A DNA stretch of 64,000 nucleotides from Toxoplasma gondii ME49. Lineage: Eukaryota > Apicomplexa > Conoidasida > Eucoccidiorida > Sarcocystidae. Position 1 is the first letter of the stretch; every line of letters begins with the position of its first letter. The translations under genes and the position numbers were made by a program. Shown in pieces: positions 50,201 to 61,950 of the stretch. The notes beneath the pieces were generated by a model. It saw only the letters and a list, made by a program, of their open reading frames with translations. It was not told where the DNA came from and made no database searches. The DNA lies in contig NC_031471.1 in assembly GCF_000006565.2 (NCBI RefSeq), positions 62,001 to 126,000 on the forward strand, read 5' to 3'.

Positions 50201-51267
50201 GAATCTATCTAGACAGGGCCACTAACCCGTTCAGTACAAGTCTAAAGTCACTTGAATTTTGTCGATATGGCGCCATCTGCGAGAACTTCGAAGTGTAGTG
50301 AACATGGTGCTACGCAGTGCTCTTTGTTCTCCCAGATGGCAGATCCCCGTTTCAATAATGGCAACTACTATGAAAAGGCATACCCGTTTACCGGCATGAA
50401 ACTCGCTAGGGAAATTGCAACCATTACCTACCGGAGTGGACCTGAGTGGGCCCAACGGTTTGGACGCCAGCGTGTTCATCACCATCTTCAGAGCGAGGAA
50501 GCTTCTCAGAGTGAGGAACGCCCAACAAACTTTGACACAAAAAGCCGATACGACCATCCTCCTACGCTGGCCCCGGACTTTACCGTTGAGGCGTATCTGG
50601 AGCATCAAGGCAAGAAGTGGTGCCACCTTTATGATCCAAACTCGATGTTATACATTTCGAAGGTGAGACAGTGGCACACAACGTCAGCAGGAATTAGACG
50701 GACGGTATCGTGCCAGAGTTTCTTTTCTTCTCTACGTTCTGACCTACCTGCTGCGAAAATCGTTTGTTTTCAAGGGAAGAGTCAAGCTGCTAAGAGAAAA
50801 CGTCAAGGAACTATCTAATTTCCGTTTGCGTGTGTCAGGTGACTCCACAGGGTCAGCACGAAACACTCTTAGCCAGCGTGATGCCAGCGACGGTCGTTTT
50901 TGCTGAAGAAAACAAGATAGTCCATAACATCTTCATGTCTGGTTCTACGTGGCTGTTTCCCGTGTGCTCGTTGCATTAGGCGATGGACCACTTCACTTTG
51001 GAAGAGCCTTTAGGGACGACCGGAGAGCTTTCTCTAGAATATGGTCTGCGCCGAGTGCGTATGCCTGCCCTGGTCATTGGCGTGAAAAGCGATATTCTCT
51101 TTCCAATATGGCAACAGAAACAGATGGCTCATTCGCTGCAGCGGGCAGGAAACAGATCTGTTGCATTTTACACCCTTGATTCAATTTATGGACACGATAC
51201 ATTCCTTATCGACGTTGCCAACGTTGGGGGGGCCGTAAAAGGTCATCTAGAGCAGAGCCACTCGTAG
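47216..51267 (+). CDS. metX: homoserine O-acetyltransferase (MetX), six exons
   Basis: Exons: 47216-47969, 48514-48729, 49165-49371, 49786-49961, 50336-50662 and 50980-51267. Phases agree throughout and the product is 655 residues. MetX moves the acetyl group of acetyl-CoA to the hydroxyl of L-homoserine, the activating step toward methionine. Family marks: AYETWGNLN (287-295), [10 protein letters not shown] (324-333), [13 protein letters not shown] (348 on), the nucleophile elbow [10 protein letters not shown] with Ser407, ITYRSGPEW in exon 5, Asp598 in GVKSDILFP, and His632 in YGHDTFL. The alpha/beta-hydrolase triad Ser-Asp-His is therefore intact. Residues 1-251 (exon 1) have no counterpart in bacterial MetX and no domain I recognise, so the start and upstream exons are uncertain. 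The exon 2 donor (GTCCGT) is weak; I chose it because it joins to restore GWWE in phase. Confidence 0.85.
48152..48200. repeat. AT-rich microsatellite in MetX intron 1
   Basis: An imperfect run of TA/AT dinucleotides. It lies within the 47970-48513 intron and is likely length-polymorphic. Confidence 0.85.
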
Positions 51268-51716
51268 TTTTCTTTTGGTCGTGCTAAAGCACTCGGAGGA
51301 AGCCCGCTTAGAAAGCATTCAACTTCAACACCTCGTCAATTTTCAAGTGGTCGTAACACGGGACATACTTCATGGACAGGTATTTAGCCAGGCTTTGCCC
51401 TGGATCCCTGCACCCCTGCGTGTTCTATTTGTGGAAAACTTCCTGATGGGTCGTCATGAGGTACCTCCAATAATGTGGCCTGCCTGTTCTTAATGTCACC
51501 ATGGGCACTGCTAGGGTTCATTCTCAACCAAATCACAGGTCGGCCTTCATCGCACGAACGCGCACACACGTGAACACCTTACACGGTAATTACGTGATTC
51601 TCGTTCATGCAGCACCAAACAGCGCACCACAGCAACAAGCATACAACAGCAACCAGCCTGACGCCACCGCTGAAAAATTAGCCTTGTTACACTCATGTAG
51701 ATTCTTGTTTCAGCCA

Positions 51717-54052
51717 ATGTTTGTTGCAGCTCCGTCTGAAATGCTGCATCTTGTTCTGGTCAGTGCAGACTGGAGTAAGAGCATCAGAACTAGAATTCCC
51801 TAGTAGAGGGGCTGTCCCGTTGGCACCCTCATGGGGGCAACCACTCATGCCGCACTGCCAAGGAAAATATGAGCGACTCTCGCACAGGCAGGAGGGTATA
51901 TCCCAGTCAGATCTTCTGAAAGCCTCAAGAACAAACGGAACGTTATTCGTAGGGACTTACTGAACTTCTGTCTGCCACCTGTTACACAGGAACCCCCCTT
52001 CAAACCCACCAAAGGCAGGCACCGTTGCATCTCACACTGGAGCACGAGACATGGGGGGGAGGGGGGGGGACGAGATAGACAGGGCAAGAGCGGGAAGGTT
52101 CCTTGAACTGCAGGAAAAGTAGTGACGCCCTGTCAGAAAGAACTAACGCTCTACAACCATCATCTACAATGAAACTTTCTTTATTCCGACTAAAAAGATG
52201 TTCCTGCGTTTCCATGGATTCAACCAACCGCTTCTGTGCAGAAGTTCATTTACGCTGGCTACTGCATGCTGCGGTTGGTAGTGGAACTGGTCGTGCTCCA
52301 TTATTGTATAAGGCTTCACTGGGAACACAACATCAGAGACGACATTTCAACCCTTGAGGATGTTAGTAAGACCGGGCCAGGATGGCTGGTCTACTGTAGC
52401 CAACTAGATGGACGCGCAGACCACACGCAGCGCTTGCGCTTTCATAACTTTTACGCAGAGTGCGGCTCGATTTACTCGCGATTCGCGGCTGCACTGCGAG
52501 CAAGCACTGCTCCACAGCACATTAAGGATTTCCCATAGACGAGAAAAGACAGCACACAAGAATTGCTTTTCATTAGTTTCAACTAATTTTGGCACAACAT
52601 CGTCAAAGCCCTTCCCATCTGCGTGTTCCACCCATATGGTTGGACGTTACAGACATGCATCCGTAGGCGACCTCGTCTTCTGCACCTCATTCCAAGAAGA
52701 TATATCCGAAAAGCTTGTGTCCTATACGTGCTATGTCATGTTCCATTATTCTTTTCTTGAAGGTGTGTGGTATGGACTGATACGTGGGCCTCTTTAGTAT
52801 CGTGGCACGACTACGCACTTGGGGGGGCGGGGTAATTGCTCTGGGTCGTGTGAGGACTCCTTGTTAGGCACCCGGGCGTTCGGTTGTCGCCAACAGGTGC
52901 AGTGCCTTGCGACGGGGAAGCTGTGAGACAGCTGGCATGTGGGGGAGGGTTCTTTCAGGGAGATTGCCGAGGGATGTGGAGAAATCTTCCTGGCACCGCT
53001 GGAGATGTCATGTACGCGAACCCAGCAAACTCTACTGCTGTTCGACCTTGCAACACTCCAAGCCTGTTGACCCGGGAGTACACCCGAGGTCCCATCAGAA
53101 ATACATAGTTGCGAAAGGGGTGATATCAGGGGAATTCGATAGGACACTGATGATGTCTACAGGGTTCGACTCAGCCGCGCTACGGTGCGCAGATGGTCTT
53201 GCCTCCAAGAGCCTGCAGCTTGTCAATCAGCTTCAAAGGGCGTTGTTCCAGAAGCCTGATCCTTCCGTCACTGCTTGGTAGGTTATGGACAGAAGGCATA
53301 GCAGATATTCCACAGACAACATTGTCCGACGTCAGCTCAACATTGCCTAGAGATGCGTTCGCCCGCACCCTTGGGGTATTCAGATACCAGAGTAGATGAT
53401 GAGTAGCCGCGGTGGAGCTGGAGACGTAGTAATCTCCGGCTGTCGACCCCAGCTGGCGGTGGTGATGCACTAAGTGGTTCGGCGACTTACTTGCCAACGT
53501 ATGCGCTTTCTTGGTGTCCCTGTGTGCTTGTGGCAAGGTGGGATGGCATAGAGTGGATGAAATCTATTTCGTCATTCTTTGGCCGAGAAGAGATTTCTAT
53601 TCACCTGCAAGTAAGCCAAGCGATCATTAGCTACCGAGGGAAGAAGCTGAGTGTTTCGTCGCAGTATTGCCGATACTGGTTGCCTGTCGCTGGAATATCT
53701 CGTATTCCCAGAAACGGCAGTTTATTCGTGGCGATTCTCCTGCTGCATGCATTATTGTTGACTGCAGTATTTTCCCCCTCGTCAATCGTCTTCGCTCTTC
53801 AACTACTACCAGGGTATACAGGTGGAGCCCCGCCTGTTGCCTGCGACTGTTGTGCGCCTTGCCGCCCTACCTCTTGTAGACTTTTACTTCCCGACCAAGC
53901 CCGTCGTAAGACGCGTCGTTTGCGGCATTTCTGTTGTCTTTCTGCTAATTGAGCTCTTTCCCTCTGTGGCCTTCCCCATCATTCATGACAGTGTATTCTG
54001 GATCGCCAGAGCGTGGCGTTTTGCTTTAGAAACGTCACGCAGCTCTGTGTAG
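51717..54052 (+). CDS. small membrane protein, five exons, family uncertain
   Basis: Exons: 51717-51758, 52242-52365, 53193-53277, 53536-53608 and 53822-54052. GT-AG borders and phases (0, 1, 2, 0) agree, giving 184 residues. The start MFVAAPSEMLHLVL lies just after an acceptor-like TTGTTTCAG, so an upstream exon is possible. Exon 2 is hydrophobic with an Arg/His/Glu-rich end (MLRLVVELVVLHYCIRLHWE). The last exon has hydrophobic stretches around PLVDFYFP and VVCGISVVFLLIELFPSVAF, then a polar end SRSSV. The spacing of a helical first half and a C-terminal hydrophobic hairpin faintly recalls peroxisomal PEX11 proteins; this is only a guess. It follows MetX on the same strand with its first exon 449 bases after the MetX stop, so the two transcription units are tight. 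Confidence 0.55.
52053..52069 (+). repeat. G-tract inside an intron
   Basis: Two long G runs separated by one A lie in the first intron of the small membrane-protein gene. A second tract (about 52818-52833) lies in its next intron. Such runs can form G-quadruplexes; function unknown. Confidence 0.7.
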
Positions 54053-54680
54053 TGTGCGATGCCCGTGTTACCAGGGAGGCGTCGTAGGGTGAGTGAATAT
54101 TTTGTTTGATGCGACAGACTTGATGTTGCTGTATTTAAATTGGCACTTCTCCGGACATTGATATTCATGAATAGAGAAAAATATGTGTTGCTCTGAATTT
54201 CGGCAAATCATCGTGGATATCCGAGTTGCCCATTCACGGCATCTGCCTAGTGAGACTTGCATATAATTCAAGGCATTGCAAGCGTCATGCCTGAAAAACA
54301 TGAAAGATGCGTCTCTGTTTGGTCAGTGTTCATAAATCTCCTTCGAAACCGCCTTAGACGGTGAAACGTGCATCGTTTTCTCCCCATCGCACTGCAGCAC
54401 GTTCACCCACACCCGGTTGGAGTTGTCCTTGCTGTTCGACCTGCACCATCGCGCAAATGATGGCGTCACCAGAAATGTTTGTGTCAAGAGAGTGTCGTAA
54501 TTCGCAATACAATACGTGTAGTAGATCTTATTGGAGTAATTTTGGACCAGTGCCGTAGGCGGCTGCCGAGTTCAAACCCAGGCTGCATGTTATCTGTGCC
54601 GCGTCAACTTGTGGACACGAACGCGGACGTAGGACAAAATCCGTCACGATTCCAGTGCTGTGACATGGAATTTGCATTGT
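54053..54680. other. 3' flank of the membrane-protein gene
   Basis: No further exon seen. It passes into the degenerate repeats that begin near 54.7 kb. Confidence 0.4.
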
Positions 54681-54689
54681 TCTATAGCA

Positions 54690-55110
54690 GTACAGTGACT
54701 GCATTCATAATAGAAGCAACGTTATGTAAGGTTTTGGTGAGATCGCTCACCGCTGGGACGACACTGGACACAGGCAGAGGGTAACATCAGCGAAGCGACA
54801 CGATGTGATCCTATGGAGGCTGATGAGCCTTCGTCATGATAAAAGAGAACTGTGGTAAAGCGGATAATGTCATATAAGAAAGCAAGACAGATCAATGCAC
54901 ATGAGGCCCGTGATACTATCGTTCAACCACAATTCCGTCGGCAAAGCTTGTGAGTCGTTGCCCGCTTCGGGACAGGCCCCAGAGTTTCCACTCATAACAG
55001 TCCTCGACAGCGAAAGGCAAAATTACGGCGTAGAATCCAAAAGGCAATACATTTGCTTTCAAGCGTGGGGTCGAATCGTTGCTTGTAAAAAAAAGAGCGC
55101 GAGAGCGTTC
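54690..55110. repeat. dispersed repeat R3, left copy
   Basis: It aligns with 58190-58450. Shared landmarks are ACACAGGCAGAGGGTAAC / GAGACAGGCAGAGGTGAC, CCTTCGTCATGATAA / CCTTCATCATAATA, GTAAAGCGGATA / GTGAAACGGATA, and ATGAGGCCCGTGATA / CGCAGGCCCGCGGTA. Confidence 0.65.
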
Positions 55111-55319
55111 ATTGACTCGGAAAATAATTGTCACGGATAGTCGACCAACTGCACTTCTGGTGATTACCCGTGGATCCATGGCGGTACAGAGCCCGACCGT
55201 CCTCTTATTTTCAACCATCGGCCAACAATTTGTAAAAGACCACTAACACCGATGTAGAAACACATATTCGCCGCCCGGTGCGATAGCGAGTAAACGGCTA
55301 ATGCATTATGACGGTTTGG

Positions 55320-56550
55320 AAGTGAGAGGTTTCAAGGAAGATACAGGTAGCTATCGAGCCAGAATGCAACAAAGCCATAAGTCTATTTGAAAGAGTAAGT
55401 CATACGGTTTTGAAAAGTCACCTTCCAGACGCGTTCAAATCTGTAGTGGCTAGAATAACACATGAGCACGCATGTATCACTTCTCAGTCGACACATTGTA
55501 CAAATGCGTTGTCACATATTATGCATGCGCGTACATGTATACAGAGCATACATACAGCCTTTCATCGGCGCTATGTGTCATATTGCTCCGATGCACTGGC
55601 ATAAGTGCGGGTACAGACGTTTCTAGTGAAATTGAGCTAGTGTCTCGAGTGTCTGCTCTCTTGCGGGAGCCGAAGATCGTTTTTCAGTTTTTGCATGCAA
55701 TGACAACCCAAGTAGGGTTTTTCAAACAGTTTTGCTAGATGGAAGTCGCATACAAGAAGACAGATGCTTCATGAAGCAACTGACAATGGACCTGGACCCC
55801 GACTGGAACATACGCGAGCCTCTGGGGCCAGCGAGGACTGTCGTAGTAATAGTGTATATTCGCCTATGTTTGCATGTAAAAGCAAAAATGCGCTTCCTTT
55901 TACACGTTAATTTTTCAAACGTCAGTATGTATATGTAGACGTAGCACACGTGCGGGAAGGCGATTCATCGGACCAGAGGTGTGTGGGCAGTAATTCAAGG
56001 CAGCTCGCCAGCTTCGTGAACTGCGTATATCTACGTGACCCATGGTCTATCTTGTTACGAGAAAAACGTCACTGGAGAGCAAGCTTGGAGGACGGTTATG
56101 GCAATGTAAAACAATAAAGTCGTCTCATGGTTGGATTCTAGATGGATAACCGCACTTCGCCTTCCACGAACGGCCAGTTGTTCTCCTTGTTTGTCAGTTG
56201 AAAGCGTGGGATTCGAACCGGTTGCTATATGTTTACATAAATACGCATGCATGCATATGCTGCTGTCTACATATACATATTCGGCAACCTACCAACACGC
56301 CTGTATACCTGATTGCAAAGCAGGCAAGCAATCTGATGGCTGGTTTCTTCCACGCACGCCACTAACATACATAATGAAGCGAGCAGTCGAGGAAAGACGT
56401 ACTAAAGAGAATGCTTTTGGGGGCCAGGTTTCTTCGTCGTGACCAAGCTCACTTCGCGACGGCAGAGGAGGACCAACGATACTTGCGTGACGAAGTCGTA
56501 CTTGTAGGGGATGACGAAAGACGATGTGTCCTCCTTAGACGCCTTGGGAA
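55320..56550. repeat. dispersed repeat R4, left copy
   Basis: It aligns with 61950-63080. Shared landmarks include GAAGTGAGAGGTTT / CAAGTGAGAGGTTT, the segment GGGATTCGAACC / GGGATTCAAACC at 56209 and 62771, a following run of ATGCATGC/TGCATATGC-like motifs, and GACCAAGCTCACTTCGC / GACCAAGCTCACCTCGC at 56442 and 63010. No intact frame is shared. Confidence 0.7.
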
Positions 56551-56729
56551 TAACTTGTTGCTGAAACAGATCGTACGTCATGACGCTTGCCGCCAAGCCA
56601 TGTGTTCTTACATACCCTAAACACAGGCTCGCTATCAGAGCCCCAACTGCCACAGCCGGGTCTCAAAGTTGCGCTTGGTGCCGAAGGGCAGACACTCCGG
56701 AGAAACGGACCCTGAACCGGCGTCGGTAG

Positions 56730-58030
56730 TTTGGCCTTTAGATTTTTTGAGTTGTTCTATACCGTTGGAAGGCGAAATCCGCGTTTAAATGTTTTGCCGC
56801 ACTCCGGCGGCCGCCTGGCTTTCGTTTCGGATATGGCATTTGGTGTGAGCTGTTTTCCCCGCCGTGACACCATTAACCAAACAATATCATCCCTCATCAA
56901 GAAGATGAGCTGGCTCCGGTTGCGATAATCTATAATGCGCGCCTTCAATCACTTCTCTACTAGCTGAAGTACTGTGCAGCAACGACGATATACACTGATT
57001 GATTGTTGATGAGGGGACTGTTGTCGACGTGCATTCAATCTGAGAGTTTGCTGCACGCCGAATATCCGAAGCGAAATCTACAACCGACAGGGTAGTTTAG
57101 TGTGAGATACAGGAAGGAGATCTAGCTGCATATACAAACTAAAATCACATTGTTCACTCACCAGCAAACGCCGACACATCAGAACTGCCTAAAACACGAA
57201 CAATTCCCGACACCCCCTCGACGGAAATTAATCTCGAAGCCTTACAGTGGCTGCATAATTTCTACCTGGGTCGCATGTGGACAGAGTGGTGGAGCAAAAA
57301 AGCATTGTTGGAGAGGTAGAGGCGTTTTCCGAGGGAGTGGGAGTAGAACGAATGCAGAGGAAATACTATTTTCGAAAAACATAAAGGATACAACTCCGAT
57401 CTGAAGCTCTCGTTCAGTGGAAGGTACATGGTGTCACAAAAATGACCGGAGCTGCCTCGTCGGACCGTGGAGGCACTATGGAGTAAAGAGGTGAAGCAGC
57501 GGTTGCCAAGGTCCTTGCCGTGTTTGAGAGGGACTGCCGCTGACCAACCAGGTCCCGGAAAAGTACAAAGATAGTCTGTTCGGAATGCTATGAGGAAGGG
57601 TTTCCTGAACTCACATATACACTGGAGCTCTCATGCCTTGCTTGTTTTCCGGCTAAGACAGCAGCGTCATTCACAACTCTGCAATAGGCGCATGTACCAA
57701 AAGTACGTTTTTGAAACCCTCGCTTGGCAACACACTGCACTGAGTCATCGTTGGCGAGCATGCTGAGGGTAGCGTAGTCACGGACTGCGACGATTTGCCC
57801 GCATGCGAAATTTTGTCCAAATAAGAGAATATCGTGATCACTGTCCTGACCCAGCCATCCACATGGGAATGGGTTTCAGAACGTTTGTCACGTCATTGTC
57901 CCGCTGTACAATCCGTTGTACTTGAAACTTTTTCCTTAACATCGCACTCACACAGGATGGAATACACCGGCTGACTGTGTTAGCCCAACAACCATCCTGA
58001 TAAAAAAATGGGATTATTTAGACAATTCTG
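56730..58030. repeat. dispersed repeat R2, copy at 56.7-58.0 kb
   Basis: Collinear, diverged partner of 25580-26830, about 31 kb away in the same orientation. The frames are not conserved, which indicates non-coding or long-dead sequence. Confidence 0.7.
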
Positions 58031-58189
58031 GCTGAACCTTCACTGCAAACACCCGAGACGCTACTAGAACCTACATTTCGCACTAACACAATTGAAGCGG
58101 AGATGTTATCCGTGGAGCGGCGTCTCCAAACCGTAAACTACGAGAGGCCAGGTATGAAAACACGGCAGTGTTGTGGTTGCAGCCTTACT

Positions 58190-58450
58190 TGAAGCAGCAG
58201 AGCTACGTGAGCGTTTGTTAACTGTAAACAGCGTCAAGGGATGCCATTTGAGACAGGCAGAGGTGACCATATCCAAAGCGACAGGCGGCAGTCCAAGAAG
58301 GGTAGGTGATCCTTCATCATAATATCCAAAAAGTGAGGTGAAACGGATACTTTCAGGCAAATATCAGAAACCAAGAGACAGCAGTGCACCGCAGGCCCGC
58401 GGTAACATCGTTCGATTGCAACTAGGCCAACAAAGCGGTTGACCAATCAC
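58190..58450. repeat. dispersed repeat R3, right copy
   Basis: Partner of 54690-55110, about 3.5 kb to the right. It directly follows the R2 copy, so R2 and R3 may belong to one longer composite element. Confidence 0.6.
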
Positions 58451-59205
58451 AACGTCAAACAGTTCGCAACGTTTTGATTCGTCACAGTCTCTAGCAGCCT
58501 TGTCTTGACTCTCTGGCCTTTTACAAGAGACGACTGTGCTTGACAAGGCAAAAAGAAAAAGCAAGTTATGATACGTTCTAGGAATGGAAGGGCACTCACA
58601 GGTTCAGGACGGCGAAAAGCTTCACTCTTCACCGTTACACACACCAAGCAACTACCTGAAACTCAGCGGTCAGACAGATTAGCTGCAAAGCGCTCGCCAT
58701 ACTGAATGGAACAGGCTATGTCTAAGTGACGATCTCTATGTGATTCTCCCATTGAGCGCAGCGCAGCAGTGTTCCTTGCCTCATATAAAATGGCCTTCTG
58801 CTCCCAGAAAGGTGACCAGGTTTACTGCGATAGTACTTCTTCGTTCGTTGTTGGCGGAATCAAAGCGATTCAATTCACAAGGGCAAAACAGCGACGATTC
58901 GTTTTTTCTGCAGTCCCTCGGGTGGCCTGTGTGACGACGAATGATGAGTACAAGGACGTGCAGGCACCCTCTGCCTGTCCACGCACTGATCCGGCTGTGG
59001 AAACACCCAGGTGTCCCTTGTTTTTGTTCACGCGATTTCTCGTAGTTATACCTCGAATCTTTAGTTTTCCACTTTCCTCTGTAAGAATGAGCATTTTTGA
59101 CCCCACAGTATGTTGCTACCACCGGTAATGGCCTTCTTGTTATTTTATTTTTGATTTCATGGTTCTCCAGGTGTTTTGCACGCATTTTCCTCGTTTCCTT
59201 GTCAC
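58450..59205. other. spacer 3' of the two-exon gene
   Basis: No gene supported. Short frames in both directions overlap each other. It includes the likely 3' UTR of the minus-strand gene ending at 59206. Confidence 0.4.
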
Positions 59206-61356
59206 TTAAGGAAGAGGCAGTACCCAAGCTTCATCTCGAGCTATTTGGGGAATACAGAGAGGCGACGTCGGGGCGCTTTCAACGGCGACGCCTCTCACAA
59301 TCGCTGGAGATTCACATGCGACTGGAGGCATACTGAGAAGCTTGGAAACGAGGTCGATAAGCTTATCTTCACATGATGATTCTGGACCCACAGGCATGCT
59401 GCAGTCAGGAGATGGATGGGAGCTGCCACCTACGCTTGTTTTCCTCACCCTATCTTCCTGCGGACTTTGATCCACCTTATAATCATTCCCAGTCTCCTCT
59501 GTATTCAGTGGACGTATTTTTGTCTTAATGCCAACGCCACTGCTCTCACGTTTCCTTCTAGCTCCCTCACGACCTTGTTTGAGGGCCACTAAAACGCAGA
59601 ATGCGACTGCCTTTCTGAGTGGATGCTGCAATCGATATGCAAGATGTGCATAAGCGGCTAGAACAGCGTCAATGTGTCCCCGCAACTCGACCTGACGAAA
59701 CTCGTTCTCTTTTGGAAACAGCTGTGCAGCGGCACTTCGTCTAGCGGACTGGGCAGCCGCCGCAGGCTCGACAATGTAACGAGTATTTCTCTGCGATTCC
59801 CCAATTGAAGCTCCAATCAAGAGAATCTGGACACCTGTAAGCTTAGAGAGTCTCAATGCAGGCTTGTTCTCTGGTCCCAGAAACAGCGGCAAATGAGGAG
59901 GAATCATCTGAAAAGAAACCGCCACACATAAGCGAAACCAGAGGAGAGTAGCGGCGCTGACATCAACAGCGAAGCCAATGACGTGAGGATCCGATAGCGT
60001 CCTGGCTCGGTGCAGAATTAGCGAGGTATTAGTACCCTTGCACACGAAAAAAGCAAGCGACAGCAGCTCGCACGAGTAATATATTCGTGATGTGCGCTGA
60101 AACGATGACAGCGCTGGAACGTGTTGAGAGACAAACACGGCAGCTGACATATGTGAGGGTGTCACGAAGCTCCTGTGCTTCGGAAAAATGTAAATTCCCT
60201 CTACCACATGTCGGGTCTGAATGCAGTGTAGCAGATTTCAAAATTGGGCTACTACTTTTCTTGTCGGGAGGCTTCGGAAAATACCGTCACACGTGCGGGG
60301 ACTTTGGAGTAAAGCTATTTCACGAGCACGCCGCTAGCTCACCTTGAGCGTAAGGGAGACCTGCTGAAGTTTGGACGAAAGTCTATGAACGAAGTAGTTG
60401 GTGAGGAGCCGCTGGAAGACGATGTCATTTTCTTCAACACCAAGAAACTGCTGATGGAGCTGCACATTTGTATCCACACGAAACAGTGCTGCAGCCTTGA
60501 ACAACGGAGGGATGCACAACCTCCCTTGCAGTTGCAGATGAAGCGGTCGGGCCTCCTTGTCTTTATTGAAGGCGACAGGCTGCATTTCCAGGGATTCCAC
60601 TGTGACCCTTTCATACTCTGGTAAATTCTCCCGGTTGCACGTGTGTGGTGGGGCTAGAGGAACACCGGAAGTGCTAAAAAATGACCTTTGTTTCTGTAGT
60701 AATTCTCCTTCTCCCCCTCTGAAAACGGGAATTCCCGGGTAACACCTTTTGCCTTCACTGGTATCATGGTCTTCAGTCCTTTCTCCCCCTCCGAGACCGA
60801 AGCCGTCCTTATCCATGTGAACAGAATTATAAGCGTTATCGTTACATGGCTGGATGTTGGTGGAAACGCTTGCCGGACCAACTGGTTCTGTCTCTTCGCT
60901 GTTTTGTCTAGACGTGGATTTGGTGGATGACACCGAAGACGGCCTTTTTCTTTGATCGTGCTGCCTGTTGTGTCTCAGCAGACAATCGAGACGGCTTCGA
61001 AAGAGACGTATCCATTCTTTGTTTTCGAACGCCTTTTCAAAGCTCGGCCGAGAGCTCGCAGATACACGCCCTCCAGTAGCGTCAGACTTGACATGGTGTC
61101 CGGACCAGGGTGAAAAATGCCTTGTTTTCCTGCAGTTTTTCAAAGGCTCTTTTGGCGATATGGTTTCACTGGAAGATGCTTTCTCCTGTAAAGACAAGGC
61201 CCATGAAGAATGGCTCCCCGCATACTTCGAGGCTAACTCCTCGGAGGCACAGTTCCCGCCTGCTGCACGCGTTAAGGCGCCGGGGTGGGAAAGAGAATCT
61301 GCCACGGTCTGCAATTCGTGAGACGCCACGTTCATCTGACGACTGCAAGTCGGCAT
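59206..61356 (-). CDS. two-exon gene, protein of unknown function
   Basis: Exon 1 is 61356-60343 and exon 2 is 60096-59206. The 246-base intron starts GTGAGC and ends TTTCAG, with phase 0 on both sides. The product is 634 residues. The first ~220 residues are Ser/Gly/Glu-rich and probably disordered (a QRKRPSSVSSTKSTS stretch is typical). From about residue 245 the protein becomes ordered: VESLEMQPVAF, then LQGRLCIPPLFKAAALFRVD. Across the splice junction come YYSCELLSLAFFVCKG and LLWFRLCVAVSFQMIPPHLP. Residues 460-540 are rich in Ala and Leu helix (AAAAQSARRSAAAQLF, AVLAAYAHLAYRL). The last ~90 are polar. There are moderately hydrophobic stretches but no clear transmembrane set. I recognise no family. 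The start is uncertain because an acceptor-like GTTACAG lies just before the first ATG, so a 5' exon may exist. Confidence 0.7.
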
Positions 61357-61950
61357 CCTGTAACGGTTCAGGCGAGTTGTAGATGATCTGTCCTACACGC
61401 CATGTACCACGGCAACATACAAAGAGAGCCAGTTACACGTGAAGAGGGTGCACATATATACACTTTGGTAGACGCAACTGAAAGCTCACGTGCACTTGTT
61501 CCGAGCTCGAGAGCCAATAGCGACATGGATCTTTGAACGAGCGGTCCCGATCTGCCGCCTCGTAAAAACAGTGCACGGGTCCTACCAGAACACATCATGC
61601 GTCCATCACTCACTTGGTAGCGATAGATAGCGTTGAATGGAACACTATTGTTGAAAATCCTGAGAGGAGATGCTGTTGTTATTGAGTGTGTCATCAAATG
61701 AATGCTTGCTGAGACATGCGTGCGATAGTGTTCGCGGACCGAGACAGTAGCTGTCGGTATGCAAAGTCGACAAACTTCATTTTTGTCCATTAACTGTAAA
61801 TCCACAACCATTCTGAACTCGTCCGTTACCCATTACTGCCTCTCGGCTACCAGTATACTGTCACACTGCCAACATCACAGCAGAACCACAGTAACTAATA
61901 CCTGCCAGTTTCACCAACACGTAAACTGTGGCTGTATCATGACGATCCAC
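61357..61950. other. 5' flank of the two-exon gene
   Basis: A minus-strand frame (61368-61811, 147 residues) lies directly upstream but lacks domains and a matching donor in phase. It is more likely leader or promoter sequence. Confidence 0.35.

Noticed and set aside
53667..53879. alternative last exon for the membrane-protein gene, beginning at about 53713 after an acceptor TATTCCCAG
   Set aside because: It is phase-compatible, but the encoded end is Cys/Arg/Leu-rich and less protein-like than the 53822 exon, which follows a strong pyrimidine tract.
56205..56225. tRNA T-arm-like GGTTCGAATCCCAC on the minus strand
   Set aside because: The bases flanking the loop do not pair as a T-stem, no anticodon or acceptor arm is found, and it lies in repeat R4.
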